A stretch of DNA of 64,000 bases, taken from JBIYSM02 sp044759095. GTDB taxonomy: Bacteria; Bacillota; Bacilli; Brevibacillales; Brevibacillaceae. The position numbers and the translations under genes are program-made. Position 1 is the stretch's first letter; every line of letters begins with the position of its first letter. Shown here one piece after another: positions 1 to 7,928 of the stretch. The stretch spans positions 1 through 64,000 of the forward strand of contig NZ_JBIYSM020000014.1 in assembly GCF_044759095.2 (NCBI RefSeq). The letters are read 5' to 3'. The notes under the pieces are model-generated. The model saw only the letters and a program-made list of their open reading frames with translations, was not told the DNA's origin and made no database searches.

Positions 1-61
1 GGATTGGTTCAGGGAGAAGGGTATCCCACAATGTGATTTGCTCGTTACGAAGTTTTAACAT
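1..61 (-). mobile_element. 5' end of an IS transposase gene (cut by window edge)
   Basis: Reading the minus strand from 61, an ATG preceded by GAGGTGA (6-base spacing) opens a frame beginning MLKLRNEQITLWDTLLPEPI that runs off the window. This opening resembles IS1182-type transposases (short N-terminus, then a '...LWDT(V/L)LPE...' motif). Only about 20 residues are visible, so the family is tentative. The sequence between 62 and about 230 would be the IS end: it holds an inverted pair AAAGGAATTCAG (about 119-130) and CTGAATTCCTTTT (about 180-192), and beyond it a dispersed hairpin repeat resumes mid-loop. Confidence 0.6.
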
Positions 62-230
62 AATCGCTCACCTCAAATAGGATTTTCGAGGAGCACTGTT
101 GAATTTCTTTAAGAAGAAAGGAATTCAGTCCCTCTTTTTGGATGTATTGCCTCGACAACACTACTTCCATTTAGAGAGCTGAATTCCTTTTGTTTTTGAC
201 TTACCCCAGGAATTTTTCAGGGGAAACTAG

Positions 231-254
231 CTAAAGTCGGCTGGGTTTTCTTAA
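231..254 (+). repeat. Truncated copy of the dispersed hairpin repeat
   Basis: GCTAAAGTCGGCTGGG followed by TTTTCTTA matches the 3' half of the copy at 17041-17155 base for base, but the 5' arm (CCCAGCCGAC) is missing here. The sequence to the left is the presumed IS end, so the IS appears to have entered the loop between the two arms. Confidence 0.7.
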
Positions 255-256
255 TG

Positions 257-859
257 TTACATCCGGGAACCGTACTTGTTCTGATCGCTGGAGGTGAGCA
301 GCGCGGCTTTGAACAGGGCGGCGGCTATGATATCCGCCATGCGCATGACGATATACAGCCGGGTATTCTGAAGGACGAAATACTCCATGAAACCTCCGAC
401 ATTGACAATTCCGGTGATGTGGAAGGTCCCGACGGAGGGAAGATCCTTTTTCACTCCGGCTCCAGGTTTCAGAGGGCCATCTGCCACATTGATGTTGCCC
501 ACATTGCTGAATTGCCCGAGACAGGCATCAATGGCAACGATGGTTGCGTTTTGGTGAGTCCCTTGGATATACTGGATTTTTTCGCCGAGATTGATGGCGT
601 GTACGGGTTCTTCCAGCGTTCCGTACACATGAAGCAGCTGTGGAGCCTGCGGTTTCAGCTTGGTTCCCACAAGCGGGCCGAGAGCGTCGCCGGTCGATCG
701 GTCCGTGCCGATGCAGAGGATGACGAGTTCGTGATCGTATGGCGACAAGCGAAAACGGTGAGCAAGGTGCTGGGCCAATTGCTCGACAGCGTTTTCATTT
801 CGATATTCGACTTTAAAAAGAGGAAAGGAAAAGTCCATACGACTGTCAACCTTGTTCAT
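257..859 (-). CDS. yyaC: Spore protease YyaC family protein
   Basis: A 200-residue protein of the YyaC family, related in fold to the germination protease GPR and made during sporulation. The sequence has the family's 'CIGTDRSTGDALGPLVG' segment near residues 49-65 and 'AIDACLG' near 110, the acidic positions expected of the hydrogenase-maturation/GPR-like peptidase fold. The ATG at 859 follows GGAGGTCGCC. It stands opposite to the next genes, as in Bacillus where yyaC lies between the parAB genes and ychF. Family membership is clear; the exact substrate is not known from sequence. Confidence 0.92.
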   Translation of the reverse strand: MNKVDSRMDFSFPLFKVEYRNENAVEQLAQHLAHRFRLSPYDHELVILCIGTDRSTGDALGPLVGTKLKPQAPQLLHVYGTLEEPVHAINLGEKIQYIQGTHQNATIVAIDACLGQFSNVGNINVADGPLKPGAGVKKDLPSVGTFHITGIVNVGGFMEYFVLQNTRLYIVMRMADIIAAALFKAALLTSSDQNKYGSRM

Positions 860-1029
860 GGCGACCTCCAGACGTTTTAACTTGCGACTCGTGTAAAGTA
901 TTCACAGTATAGTACCGGCACGTTATTTTTATACCTGCTAATATGAAGGTTAAGGCTTTTCGTAAAAGTCAGCGAAACTGGCATCCCTACAGGGGAACAG
1001 GTAAAATGGGAGAGGAGGGAGGGATAAAA

Positions 1030-1311
1030 GTGGAAGGCGATACCGTGTTGATTGCGTTTGATTCCACACAGCAGGCCTTGCGGGCGGAAATGCTGCTCGA
1101 ATACGCTGACATCGATATCGATACGAGGCCGACACCAAAGGAGATAACGGCCGGCTGTGCCCTTTCAATTGAATTCCCGATCCAGGAATACAGACAAGCC
1201 AGGGAGATCATTGAAGAACAGCAGGTCGTCATCAGAGGCTATTTCCGTATGTTCTCCGATTCCTACTGCGAGATAGACGAAAACGGAGACAGAAAGGAGA
1301 ATAAGCGGTGA
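1030..1311 (+). CDS. DUF3343 domain protein
   Basis: A small cytosolic protein of 93 residues if started at GTG 1030, which has GAGGGAGG seven bases upstream; the frame is open to 943 but the earlier part has no good ribosome site. Residues 'VLIAFDSTQQALRAEMLL' and 'PTPKEITAGCALSIEF' match the DUF3343 pattern, in which a conserved Cys follows the 'REISSGCG'-like stretch. DUF3343 proteins are suggested to handle sulfur or selenium, without proof. The stop overlaps the start of mscS (GTG 1308), so the two are translationally coupled. Confidence 0.8.
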   Translation: MEGDTVLIAFDSTQQALRAEMLLEYADIDIDTRPTPKEITAGCALSIEFPIQEYRQAREIIEEQQVVIRGYFRMFSDSYCEIDENGDRKENKR

Positions 1312-2186
1312 AGGAATTGAGCTTGATCGAGACATTATATGCAAAAATATACGACTATGTAACCAATCCGGAAGTATGGGTCAATCTAGGGATGGCCCTG
1401 ATAAAAATTCTGGTCATTATCGTGGGAGCCAAGATCGTGGTGACCATCGTGCATGCCGGGGTAAACCGCATTTTCAGAAATCGGGAAGGAGCAAAGCTGC
1501 AGATTGATCAGCGACGTGTGGATACGCTGCGGGTTCTGGTCAACAACGTGACAAGCTACACGATCTACTTCCTGACCATTTTGCTGGTCTTAAAACAGCT
1601 GGGATTCGATCTGCAGCCGGTTCTGGTTAGTGCAGGCGTGCTCGGACTGGCTGTCGGTTTTGGGGCACAGAGCCTTGTCCGCGATGTGATTACCGGTTTT
1701 TTCATTATTTTTGAAGATCAGTTTGCCGTTGGAGATGTGGTCACGATCAACAACATGACAGGGACGGTTCAGGAGATCGGACTGCGCATCACCCGTATCC
1801 GCAGCTGGACAGGTGAAGTGCATATCTTCCCGAATGGAAGCATCAGTCAGGTGACAAACTTCTCGCTGCAGAACTCGATTGCTGTCGTGGATGTGTCGGT
1901 GGCGTACGAAGAGGATCTGGATCGCGTCGAACAGGTGCTGAAAGAAGTCGCACAAAAGGCAAAAGAACAAATGCCTGAGATTGTGCAAGTTCCGCAAGTG
2001 CTGGGTGTTCAAGCGTTTGGCCCGTCAGAGGTGATCATTCGCGTTACGGCTGAATGCAAGCCGAACAGCCATCATGGGGTAAACCGAAAACTGCGCGCCA
2101 TGATAAAAGCGGAATTTGACTCACGAGGCATAGAAATACCGTATCCGAAAATGGTAACGATGCCTGTTGGCAAACAGCAAGCGTAA
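1308..2186 (+). CDS. mscS: Small-conductance mechanosensitive channel
   Basis: A 292-residue MscS-family channel that opens under membrane tension and releases solutes after osmotic downshock. Transmembrane segments lie near residues 23-46 and 72-92, followed by the Gly/Ala-rich pore helix 'VSAGVLGLAVGFGAQSLVRDVITGFF' spanning roughly residues 109-134 (too long to be anything else), then the beta domain 'GTVQEIGLRITRIRSWTGE' and a C-terminal alpha/beta vestibule. GTG start at 1308 follows AAAGGAG and overlaps the DUF3343 stop. In Bacillus this position is also occupied by an mscS-like gene (yyaF neighbourhood). Confidence 0.95.
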   Translation: MKELSLIETLYAKIYDYVTNPEVWVNLGMALIKILVIIVGAKIVVTIVHAGVNRIFRNREGAKLQIDQRRVDTLRVLVNNVTSYTIYFLTILLVLKQLGFDLQPVLVSAGVLGLAVGFGAQSLVRDVITGFFIIFEDQFAVGDVVTINNMTGTVQEIGLRITRIRSWTGEVHIFPNGSISQVTNFSLQNSIAVVDVSVAYEEDLDRVEQVLKEVAQKAKEQMPEIVQVPQVLGVQAFGPSEVIIRVTAECKPNSHHGVNRKLRAMIKAEFDSRGIEIPYPKMVTMPVGKQQA

Positions 2187-2209
2187 ACATCATCTGGGGG
2201 GAGATCGAG

Positions 2210-2413
2210 TTGGAACGAAAGCAATTTGGCTTGGGCGATGTCGTGCAGATGAAAAAGCCCCATCCATGCGGGACCAACGCGTGGAAAGTAATTCGGATGG
2301 GAATGGATATTCGAATCAAGTGTACCGGTTGTGACCATAGCGTGATGATTCCCCGGCTGGAATTCGAGCGGAAAATGAAAAAGGTATTGATTCAGGCTCA
2401 ACCGGAGGCATAG
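2210..2413 (+). CDS. yyzM: DUF951 (YyzM) small protein
   Basis: A 67-residue protein with the DUF951 signature 'VQMKKPHPCGTNAWKVIRMG' and 'IRIKCTGCDHSVMIPR': the Cys of PHPCG and the CxxC pair look like a metal site. TTG start at 2210 with GGGGGGAG just upstream. It sits between mscS and ychF in many Firmicutes. Function unknown; nucleic-acid contact has been proposed only from its fold. Confidence 0.92.
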   Translation: MERKQFGLGDVVQMKKPHPCGTNAWKVIRMGMDIRIKCTGCDHSVMIPRLEFERKMKKVLIQAQPEA

Positions 2414-2515
2414 AAGAAAAAAATTTGAATACCGCGTTTTTCTTTTTCTACAATGCGCGTAGACACTCAAGGAAAGCCTCACAATGAGAAGCGCATAAGA
2501 GAAAGGGGAATGTTG

Positions 2516-3643
2516 GTGAAAAAAACATGGACAAGCAAGTGGATGGCTTGGGGATTGTCACTTTGTCTGCTGCTGGGAACAGGAGGCTATGCTTCTGCAA
2601 AGGACGAGCAGCCACCGGGCATGAAAGCGGTACCGGCTCACGGTGAAAGAGATGTACGTGTAACCTCGCCTCTGCAAATTGTATTTGGCGAGCCGGTAAA
2701 GCTGGCTTCAGGCGAGACTGTAACCTCCAAGAACGCGGCCTCACTGGTTCAATGGAGGGAAGCGGACAGCCGGCAGAGAGTTGAATACAAAACGAGCTGG
2801 AGTCCGTCCAAAAAAACACTGACGTTGAAACCGATTCATCCGTTGGCGTACGGTACAGAGTATGTCATAACGGTTCCGGCCGGCACGATCATCGATGCAG
2901 CGGGCAATCAAAACGAGGCATATACCGTACGGTGGCGGACAGAACAGGAACTGCCGCCGCTGCAAGTGACGTTTTCTCCCGCTGACCAGCTTGTTGACGT
3001 TCCTCAGGGGAGTCTCATCACGCTGACGTTTAACAAGCCGATGCGTTTACACAACCAGAAAGAGATTACGGCCAAGTCAGTGGAAAATTTTATCAAGCTG
3101 ACGAATGAAAAGAACAGACGCACCGCCTATTCCGCAGCGTGGGACGCTTTACGCAATACGATTACACTGGATCCGCACGGCAATCTGGAAGGCGGCACCC
3201 GATATACCGTTACATTGCTGGAAAAAAAGCTGGTCGATCAGCAGAGGAACAAAAACCAACAGTTCTCCAGCTCGTTCACCACACAAAAACCCGTCGATCT
3301 GATTGCGCCGCAAGCAACCATTACTCCGGCGCATGGGGCAAGACAGGTTAGCCTGGATACGAAGATTACCTTGCAGTTTGCGGAAGAGGTGGTATTGCCG
3401 GACGGCAGCCCTCTCTCCAGCAAAATGGTGGAGAATCTCGTGCAAATCACCGATGAGAAAGGCGCATCGGTTGCAACCTACAGCACATGGAACAAGAACA
3501 AGCGTACATTGACGGTAAAACCAAGAGGCAAATGGCAAGCCTACACCACATACCGCGTGTTTTTTTCAGCCAATCAGGTAAAGGACATGTCAGGAAACTA
3601 CAACCAGCCGCAAATGGCAAGCTTTACAACCAGCGGCAGGTAA
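2516..3643 (+). CDS. Secreted protein with three SbsA-type Ig-like domains
   Basis: A 375-residue exported protein. A signal peptide (Lys-Lys start, hydrophobic 'MAWGLSLCLLLGTGG', cut near 'ASAKD') precedes three repeats of about 110 residues, each opening 'P..GERDV' or 'PA(D/H)G..QV(D/S)' and closing with 'TYRV'/'TEYVITVPAGTI.D..GN'. This is the Big_5/SbsA Ig-like pattern found in S-layer and surface proteins of Brevibacillus and Geobacillus. GTG 2516 was chosen because GGGG lies seven bases upstream; ATG 2510 is too close to it. No catalytic domain is visible. A strong hairpin (3653-3679) follows the stop. Confidence 0.85.
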   Translation: MKKTWTSKWMAWGLSLCLLLGTGGYASAKDEQPPGMKAVPAHGERDVRVTSPLQIVFGEPVKLASGETVTSKNAASLVQWREADSRQRVEYKTSWSPSKKTLTLKPIHPLAYGTEYVITVPAGTIIDAAGNQNEAYTVRWRTEQELPPLQVTFSPADQLVDVPQGSLITLTFNKPMRLHNQKEITAKSVENFIKLTNEKNRRTAYSAAWDALRNTITLDPHGNLEGGTRYTVTLLEKKLVDQQRNKNQQFSSSFTTQKPVDLIAPQATITPAHGARQVSLDTKITLQFAEEVVLPDGSPLSSKMVENLVQITDEKGASVATYSTWNKNKRTLTVKPRGKWQAYTTYRVFFSANQVKDMSGNYNQPQMASFTTSGR

Positions 3644-3651
3644 ACGGAAAA

Positions 3652-3680
3652 AGGATGCAGCCTGCAGTGGCTCGCATCCA
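3652..3680 (+). terminator. Hairpin after the Ig-like protein gene
   Basis: GGATGC AGCC tgcagt GGCT C GCATCC forms a two-part stem of 10 pairs. It lacks a T-run of its own, but the dispersed repeat that directly follows supplies a second hairpin ending in GGGTTTTCTTA. Confidence 0.6.
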
Positions 3681-3684
3681 GATA

Positions 3685-3732
3685 AGTGCCCCGCCCGGCG
3701 AAGCGTTAGCTAATGCCGGGTGGGTTTTCTTA
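3685..3732 (+). repeat. Dispersed hairpin repeat, short form
   Basis: Arms CCCCGCCCGGC (3689-3699) and GCCGGGTGGG (3715-3724) with a loop containing GAAGCGTTAGCT, then TTTTCTTA. It lacks the AT-rich left part seen in the copies at 17041 and 58353. The arrangement is that of an intrinsic terminator. Confidence 0.85.
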
Positions 3733-3804
3733 TTGATGGTGGTAGGCAAGGCTGAATAGTGCTGCAGCTTTACCTCCGGTCAGCTCTATTGGGTTTGGAT
3801 GGGG

Positions 3805-3897
3805 TTAGTCGTCACAATCACATCCAACGATTACGAGCAGGATGAAGAGCACCAGAACTAACGCGAAACCGTCAAAATCGCCGTTGAAGATACCCAC
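3805..3897 (-). CDS. YjcZ-family sporulation peptide (30 residues)
   Basis: On the minus strand GTG 3897 is preceded by AGGAGGTG at seven bases and encodes 30 residues: a short polar start (GIFNGDFDGF), a hydrophobic core (ALVLVLFILLVIVG) and the tail CDCDD. This is the layout of the YjcZ/YjcZ-like sporulation peptides of Bacillales, single-span membrane peptides made late in sporulation with a Cys-containing tail. It is too short for standard gene finders. The strong ribosome site, correct composition and stop directly after the tail make it convincing; function unknown. Confidence 0.88.
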   Translation of the reverse strand: MGIFNGDFDGFALVLVLFILLVIVGCDCDD

Positions 3898-3990
3898 TAG
3901 CTAACACCTCCTACCCTGTATTCAATACCTATGCTATGAAGGAACGGCGGAAGAGGTATGGGCAGATGCCCTGATGATCGACAAATTAAA

Positions 3991-4168
3991 TTATTCACAG
4001 TGTATCCACAGAAAATGTGGACAACTTGCTGTGGAAAAGGCGCGTTGAAGAAGGATACCGGGAGAAGACGGGGGGCAACTAAGGAAGTTATCCACAAGGT
4101 TATCAACAAAAGAATGATTTCTCTGGACAAGTTGTTGATGATTCATAAATATTTTAAATATTTTTACT
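3991..4168. other. DnaA-box cluster with adjoining AT-rich tract (origin-like)
   Basis: Within 140 bases there are two perfect TTATNCACA boxes (TTATTCACA 3991-3999, TTATCCACA 4088-4096) and at least four one-mismatch boxes: GTATCCACA 4002-4010, TGTGGACAA 4016-4024 (reverse), TGTGGAAAA 4030-4038 (reverse) and TTATCAACA 4100-4108. A weaker TCTGGACAA lies at 4122-4130. An AT-only tract (about 4141-4166) follows, like a DNA unwinding element. The gap carries no gene apart from the YjcZ peptide. It could be a DnaA-titration cluster or part of an origin; no dnaA gene is in the window. Confidence 0.8.
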
Positions 4169-4249
4169 GATAAGAAGGAATTGGGAGAGGCGGATATAAT
4201 TACAGTATTTAGCAAAACTAAAAATAGTTGGGGAAGGGGCGATTGTAAA

Positions 4250-6163
4250 GTGAAAAAACGAGTACTCACGACGATGACAGCTCTCACGATCACCTTGACA
4301 GGGATCTCCGCACCATTTATTCCATACAGCACACAAGCAGTCATGGCGGCAGCGGAAAATGCTCCTGTCTACAAAACTCGTGCAGAGATTCCCGCCGAGT
4401 ACAAGTGGAAGCTCGAACACATTTACTCCACCACAAAAGAGTGGGAACAGGACGTAGAGAAAGTAGAGAAGCTGGCCAACGAATTTACCAAACACCAGGG
4501 CAAACTGGGCAATTCGGTACAATCTTTGCTGCAGGCGTTGGAAGATTACACCGCCATGATGCGGATCAACGACAAAGCCTACGTGTATGCCAATATGGCC
4601 CTCGACGTGAACTCGGGCAACTCCGAGCTGCAAAAGCTGTCGGATCGAGTGGAGAAAATGTACACGCTCGTATCGGAAAAAACGGCCTGGGTTCAGCCGG
4701 AAATCGTTTCGATTCCCGACGACAAGATGAAGGGCTTCCTGGCGGCAAAAGAGCTTGCTCCCTACAAGGTGTTCCTGGAAGACATGCTCCGTACAAAGCC
4801 GTACTCCCTGTCGAAAGAGATGGAGGAGTTGCTGGCCAAATCGTCGCCTTTGGGTAACTCGCCTGCCAACATTTACGGTATGCTCTCCAAGGACGTAAAG
4901 TTCCCCAAGATCAAAGATGAGAATGGCAAGGAAGTGCAGCTGACCCGGGCGAACTTTGTATCTCTTTTGGAAAGCAAGGACCAACGCGTGCGCAAGGAAG
5001 TGTTTGAGGTCTATTACAAAGCACTGACGGGCTTTCAGGACAGCTTCGCGCAAACGCTGGGAGCGAAAGTAAAGGCAGATAACTTTTATGCGGGAGCGCG
5101 CAAGTACAATTCCGCGCTGGAGGCAAGTCTCACGCCAAACAATATTCCAACCAGTGTGTACAACGAACTGATTGATACGGTCAACGAGCACCTGCCGTTG
5201 ATGCACCGTTATATCGCTCTGAAGAAGAAAATGCTCGGTGTAAAAGAACTGCACATGTATGACATCTACGTGCCGATCGTGCCGTCCGACGACAAGTACA
5301 TTCCGTATGAGGATGGCAAGAAAATGGTGGTGGACGGGCTAAAGGCAATGGGTGACGAGTATGGGAAAGTGCTGGCTGAAGGGATGCAGAACGGCTGGGT
5401 TGACGTCTACTCCACGGATGACAAACGCACCGGCGCTTACCAATGGGGCGCGTTTGACACGCATCCGTACGTCCTGCTGAACTACCAGGGAACGCTGGAT
5501 GACGTCTTTACCATCGCGCATGAGATGGGTCACGCCATGCAGTCCTACTACACCAACAAAAAACAGCCGTACATCTCATCCAACTATCCAACCTTTACGG
5601 CGGAAGTCGCTTCTACCATGAACGAAACGCTGCTGTTCAAGAGCATGTACGCCAATGCGAAAACCAAGCAGGAGAAGATGTTCCTGCTCAATCAATACCT
5701 GGAGAATTTCCGCAGCACGTTGTTCCGCCAAACCCAGTTCGCCGAATTTGAAAAGGCGATCCACGAGAAGGAGCAGGCAGGAGAGTCTCTCAACGCGGAA
5801 GCGATCAAGAAGATCTATCTCGATCTCAACAAGAAATATTATGGAAAAGACATGGTGTCGGACGAAGAAATCGCCATGGAATGGGCGCGCGTATCCCACT
5901 TCTTTAACTATCGCTACTACGTCTACCAGTATTCAACCAGCTTTGCTGCTTCCCAGGCGCTGGCCAAACAGGTGCTGGATGAAGGAAAACCGGCTGTAGA
6001 CCGTATCCGCACCAACTTCCTGGAGGCAGGAAACTCGGCGCCGCCAATTGAGGTGCTGAAAGCGGCGGGAGTGGACATGTCCACTTCCAAGCCGATCGAA
6101 CAAGCCATGGAAATCTTCGAAGAGACGTTGAACGAACTGGAAAAGCTGGTCAACGAAAAGTAA
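4250..6163 (+). CDS. pepF: Exported M3-family oligoendopeptidase F
   Basis: A zinc metallopeptidase of 637 residues that cleaves oligopeptides. The catalytic HEMGH sits at about residues 424-428, with the downstream Glu in 'FTAEVASTMNETLL' as third ligand, and the M3 N-terminal helical domain before it. GTG 4250 was chosen (GGAAGGGG about ten bases upstream); it gives a clear signal peptide, 'KKRVLTTMTALTITLTGISA' with a cut after 'QAVMAAA'. Most PepF enzymes are cytoplasmic and about 600 residues, so the leader predicts action outside the membrane. The DnaA-box cluster lies in its promoter region, which could link its expression to DnaA. Confidence 0.92.
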   Translation: MKKRVLTTMTALTITLTGISAPFIPYSTQAVMAAAENAPVYKTRAEIPAEYKWKLEHIYSTTKEWEQDVEKVEKLANEFTKHQGKLGNSVQSLLQALEDYTAMMRINDKAYVYANMALDVNSGNSELQKLSDRVEKMYTLVSEKTAWVQPEIVSIPDDKMKGFLAAKELAPYKVFLEDMLRTKPYSLSKEMEELLAKSSPLGNSPANIYGMLSKDVKFPKIKDENGKEVQLTRANFVSLLESKDQRVRKEVFEVYYKALTGFQDSFAQTLGAKVKADNFYAGARKYNSALEASLTPNNIPTSVYNELIDTVNEHLPLMHRYIALKKKMLGVKELHMYDIYVPIVPSDDKYIPYEDGKKMVVDGLKAMGDEYGKVLAEGMQNGWVDVYSTDDKRTGAYQWGAFDTHPYVLLNYQGTLDDVFTIAHEMGHAMQSYYTNKKQPYISSNYPTFTAEVASTMNETLLFKSMYANAKTKQEKMFLLNQYLENFRSTLFRQTQFAEFEKAIHEKEQAGESLNAEAIKKIYLDLNKKYYGKDMVSDEEIAMEWARVSHFFNYRYYVYQYSTSFAASQALAKQVLDEGKPAVDRIRTNFLEAGNSAPPIEVLKAAGVDMSTSKPIEQAMEIFEETLNELEKLVNEK

Positions 6164-6178
6164 TGCCACGAACGAGGC

Positions 6179-6212
6179 AACTCCCTTCCATGCGAAGGGA
6201 GTTTTTTTTGTC
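6179..6212 (+). terminator. Terminator of pepF
   Basis: AACTCCCTT ccatgc GAAGGGAGTT followed by an unbroken T-run. Confidence 0.93.
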
Positions 6213-6368
6213 CCTGAAGGCTGTGTTACCGTTTCCATAGAGGAAGTCCCGCACAGAATAGCCGAACCGTATCAACCAGCCTTCCACAAGGATGCAATTG
6301 TAATCTCCCAGACAAATCTTTATACTAGAAAAGATGTTGTGAAATTGGCATGCAGGGAGTGTATATAG

Positions 6369-7469
6369 ATGGGTGCATCTTGTGGAATTGTCGGGCTGCC
6401 GAACGTGGGCAAGTCCACTTTGTTCAATGCGATCACACAAGCCGGCGCGGAATCTGCCAACTATCCGTTCTGTACGATCGACCCGAACGTGGGGATCGTG
6501 GAAGTTCCGGATCCGCGGTTGACGAAGCTGACGGAGATCGTGGTGCCGAACAAAGTGGTTCCGACTGCGTTTGAGTTTGTGGACATCGCCGGTTTGGTCA
6601 AAGGGGCAAGTAAAGGCGAAGGATTGGGCAACCAGTTTCTCGGGCACATTCGTGAAGTGGACGCGATCGCACACGTGGTACGCTGCTTTGAAGACGAGAA
6701 CATCACGCACGTAGCAGGCCGTGTTGATCCGCTCAGCGACATTGAGACGATTAACCTGGAACTGATCTTTGCCGACCTGGACTCCGTGGAACGCCGAATC
6801 GAGCGCATTGGCCGAAAAGTAAAAGCGGGTGACAAGGAAGCAAAGCTGGAGCTGGACGTGCTGGAGCGTTTGAAGGCTGCCTTTGAAGAGGGACAATCTG
6901 CGCGCAGTGTGGCCCTTGATGAAGAAGAGCGGAAGCTGGTGCGCGATCTGCACCTGTTGACCATCAAGCCTGTGCTGTACGTCTGCAACGTGGCGGAAGA
7001 CGGTATCCTCGACGCCGACAACAACCCGCACGTGCAGGCGGTACGCAAGCATGCTGCTGAAGAAGGGGCGCAAGTCGTTGTGATCAGCGCCAAGGTAGAG
7101 GCGGAAATCGCCGAGCTGGAAGGGGAAGACAAGCAGATGTTCCTGGAGGAGCTCGGCTTGCAGGAATCCGGCTTGGACCGTCTGATCCGCGCTGCGTACG
7201 AACTGCTTGGTCTGATCACCTACTTTACCGCAGGGGTGCAGGAAGTGCGTGCCTGGACGATCCGCAGAGGGACCAAGGCACCGCAAGCAGCGGGCGTGAT
7301 TCACACTGACTTTGAACGCGGTTTTATCCGTGCCGAAGTGGTGGCTTACGACGATCTGGTGGAAGCGGGCTCGGTTCATGCCGCGCGGGAAAAAGGAAAA
7401 TACCGCTTGGAAGGCAAGGATTACGTCGTGCAGGACGGAGATGTCATGCATTTCCGGTTCAACGTTTAG
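6369..7469 (+). CDS. ychF: Redox-responsive ATPase YchF (OBG-family)
   Basis: A 366-residue P-loop protein of the Obg family that prefers ATP and binds ribosomes. G1 'GLPNVGKSTLFNAIT' lies at residues 8-22, followed by the switch regions ('FEFVDIAGLVKGASKGEGLGNQFL'), a coiled-coil insert near 140-200 and the C-terminal TGS-like domain ending 'YVVQDGDVMHFRFNV'. Length and both ends match the family exactly. It stands just upstream of rpsF, as in Bacillus (yyaF). ATG 6369 fits the conserved start MG(A/L)SCGIVG. Confidence 0.97.
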   Translation: MGASCGIVGLPNVGKSTLFNAITQAGAESANYPFCTIDPNVGIVEVPDPRLTKLTEIVVPNKVVPTAFEFVDIAGLVKGASKGEGLGNQFLGHIREVDAIAHVVRCFEDENITHVAGRVDPLSDIETINLELIFADLDSVERRIERIGRKVKAGDKEAKLELDVLERLKAAFEEGQSARSVALDEEERKLVRDLHLLTIKPVLYVCNVAEDGILDADNNPHVQAVRKHAAEEGAQVVVISAKVEAEIAELEGEDKQMFLEELGLQESGLDRLIRAAYELLGLITYFTAGVQEVRAWTIRRGTKAPQAAGVIHTDFERGFIRAEVVAYDDLVEAGSVHAAREKGKYRLEGKDYVVQDGDVMHFRFNV

Positions 7470-7478
7470 AAATCAACC

Positions 7479-7507
7479 TTGCCTAGTGTAGTACCGTTTG
7501 ATATAAT
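7479..7507 (+). promoter_or_regulatory. Promoter of the rpsF-ssb-rpsR operon
   Basis: TTGCCT (7479-7484), 17-base spacer, TATAAT (7502-7507). The transcript would carry a leader of about 100 bases before rpsF. Confidence 0.8.
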
Positions 7508-7523
7508 ACGAAAATGCGAGTAT

Positions 7524-7600
7524 TTATGGAGTGCATGTCTTTATGCGTTTCAGTTGGCACTCGCTCCTTGCCCTATAAGGGCCGCTAAGTCCATAAGGAG
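7524..7600 (+). ncRNA. Structured rpsF leader, candidate S6:S18 autoregulatory RNA
   Basis: Outer stem TTATGGA (7524-7530) with TCCATAA (7590-7596); inner stem GTGC (7531-7534) with GCAC (7557-7560); small hairpin CCC tata AGGG near 7571-7580; and an unpaired CCG at 7582-7584. A CCG bulge beside a closing stem before rpsF is the hallmark of the S6:S18-binding leader by which these proteins repress their own operon. The ribosome site AAGGAGGTG abuts the outer stem. Assignment is by structure drawn by hand. Confidence 0.6.
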
Positions 7601-7610
7601 GTGAAAAGGT

Positions 7611-7898
7611 ATGCGTCAATACGAAGTAATGTACGTATTACGTCCAGACCTTGAAGAAGAGAAAGTGAAAGCGAATGTAGCTCGCTACAGCGAGGTTATC
7701 ACTAACTTCGGTGGCGAAATCACGAAACTTCAAGAGATGGGTAAGCGTCGTCTTGCGTATGAGATCAACAAGTTCCGTGAAGGATTCTACGTTTTGATGA
7801 ACTTCAAAGCAAATGCGGATGCTGTTGCGGAAGCAGAGCGTCTCATGAAAATTAACGACGACGTCATTCGATTCTTGTTCGTACGAGAAGACAAGTAA
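7611..7898 (+). CDS. rpsF: 30S ribosomal protein bS6
   Basis: A 95-residue bS6, which pairs with bS18 in the platform of the 30S subunit. The sequence begins MRQYEVMYVLRPDLEEE and carries 'GGEITKLQEMGKRRLAYEI', typical of the family, with the normal length. AAGGAGGTG lies before the ATG. First gene of the rpsF-ssb-rpsR operon. Confidence 0.98.
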   Translation: MRQYEVMYVLRPDLEEEKVKANVARYSEVITNFGGEITKLQEMGKRRLAYEINKFREGFYVLMNFKANADAVAEAERLMKINDDVIRFLFVREDK

Positions 7899-7928
7899 TC
7901 GTCGTCGGTGGGCAGAGGGGGACCCTAG

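Noticed and set aside
254..880. Long plus-strand frame over yyaC
   Set aside because: It is antisense to yyaC, which has the family motifs and a ribosome site.
3487..3759. Short frames reading 'APPGEALA..GWVFL' (also near 24100 and 37840)
   Set aside because: These peptides are simply the dispersed repeat translated; the codons track the hairpin, not a protein.
4181..4249. Longer start for the M3 peptidase (frame open to 4181)
   Set aside because: The earlier part falls in the AT-rich origin-like gap and would bury the signal peptide.
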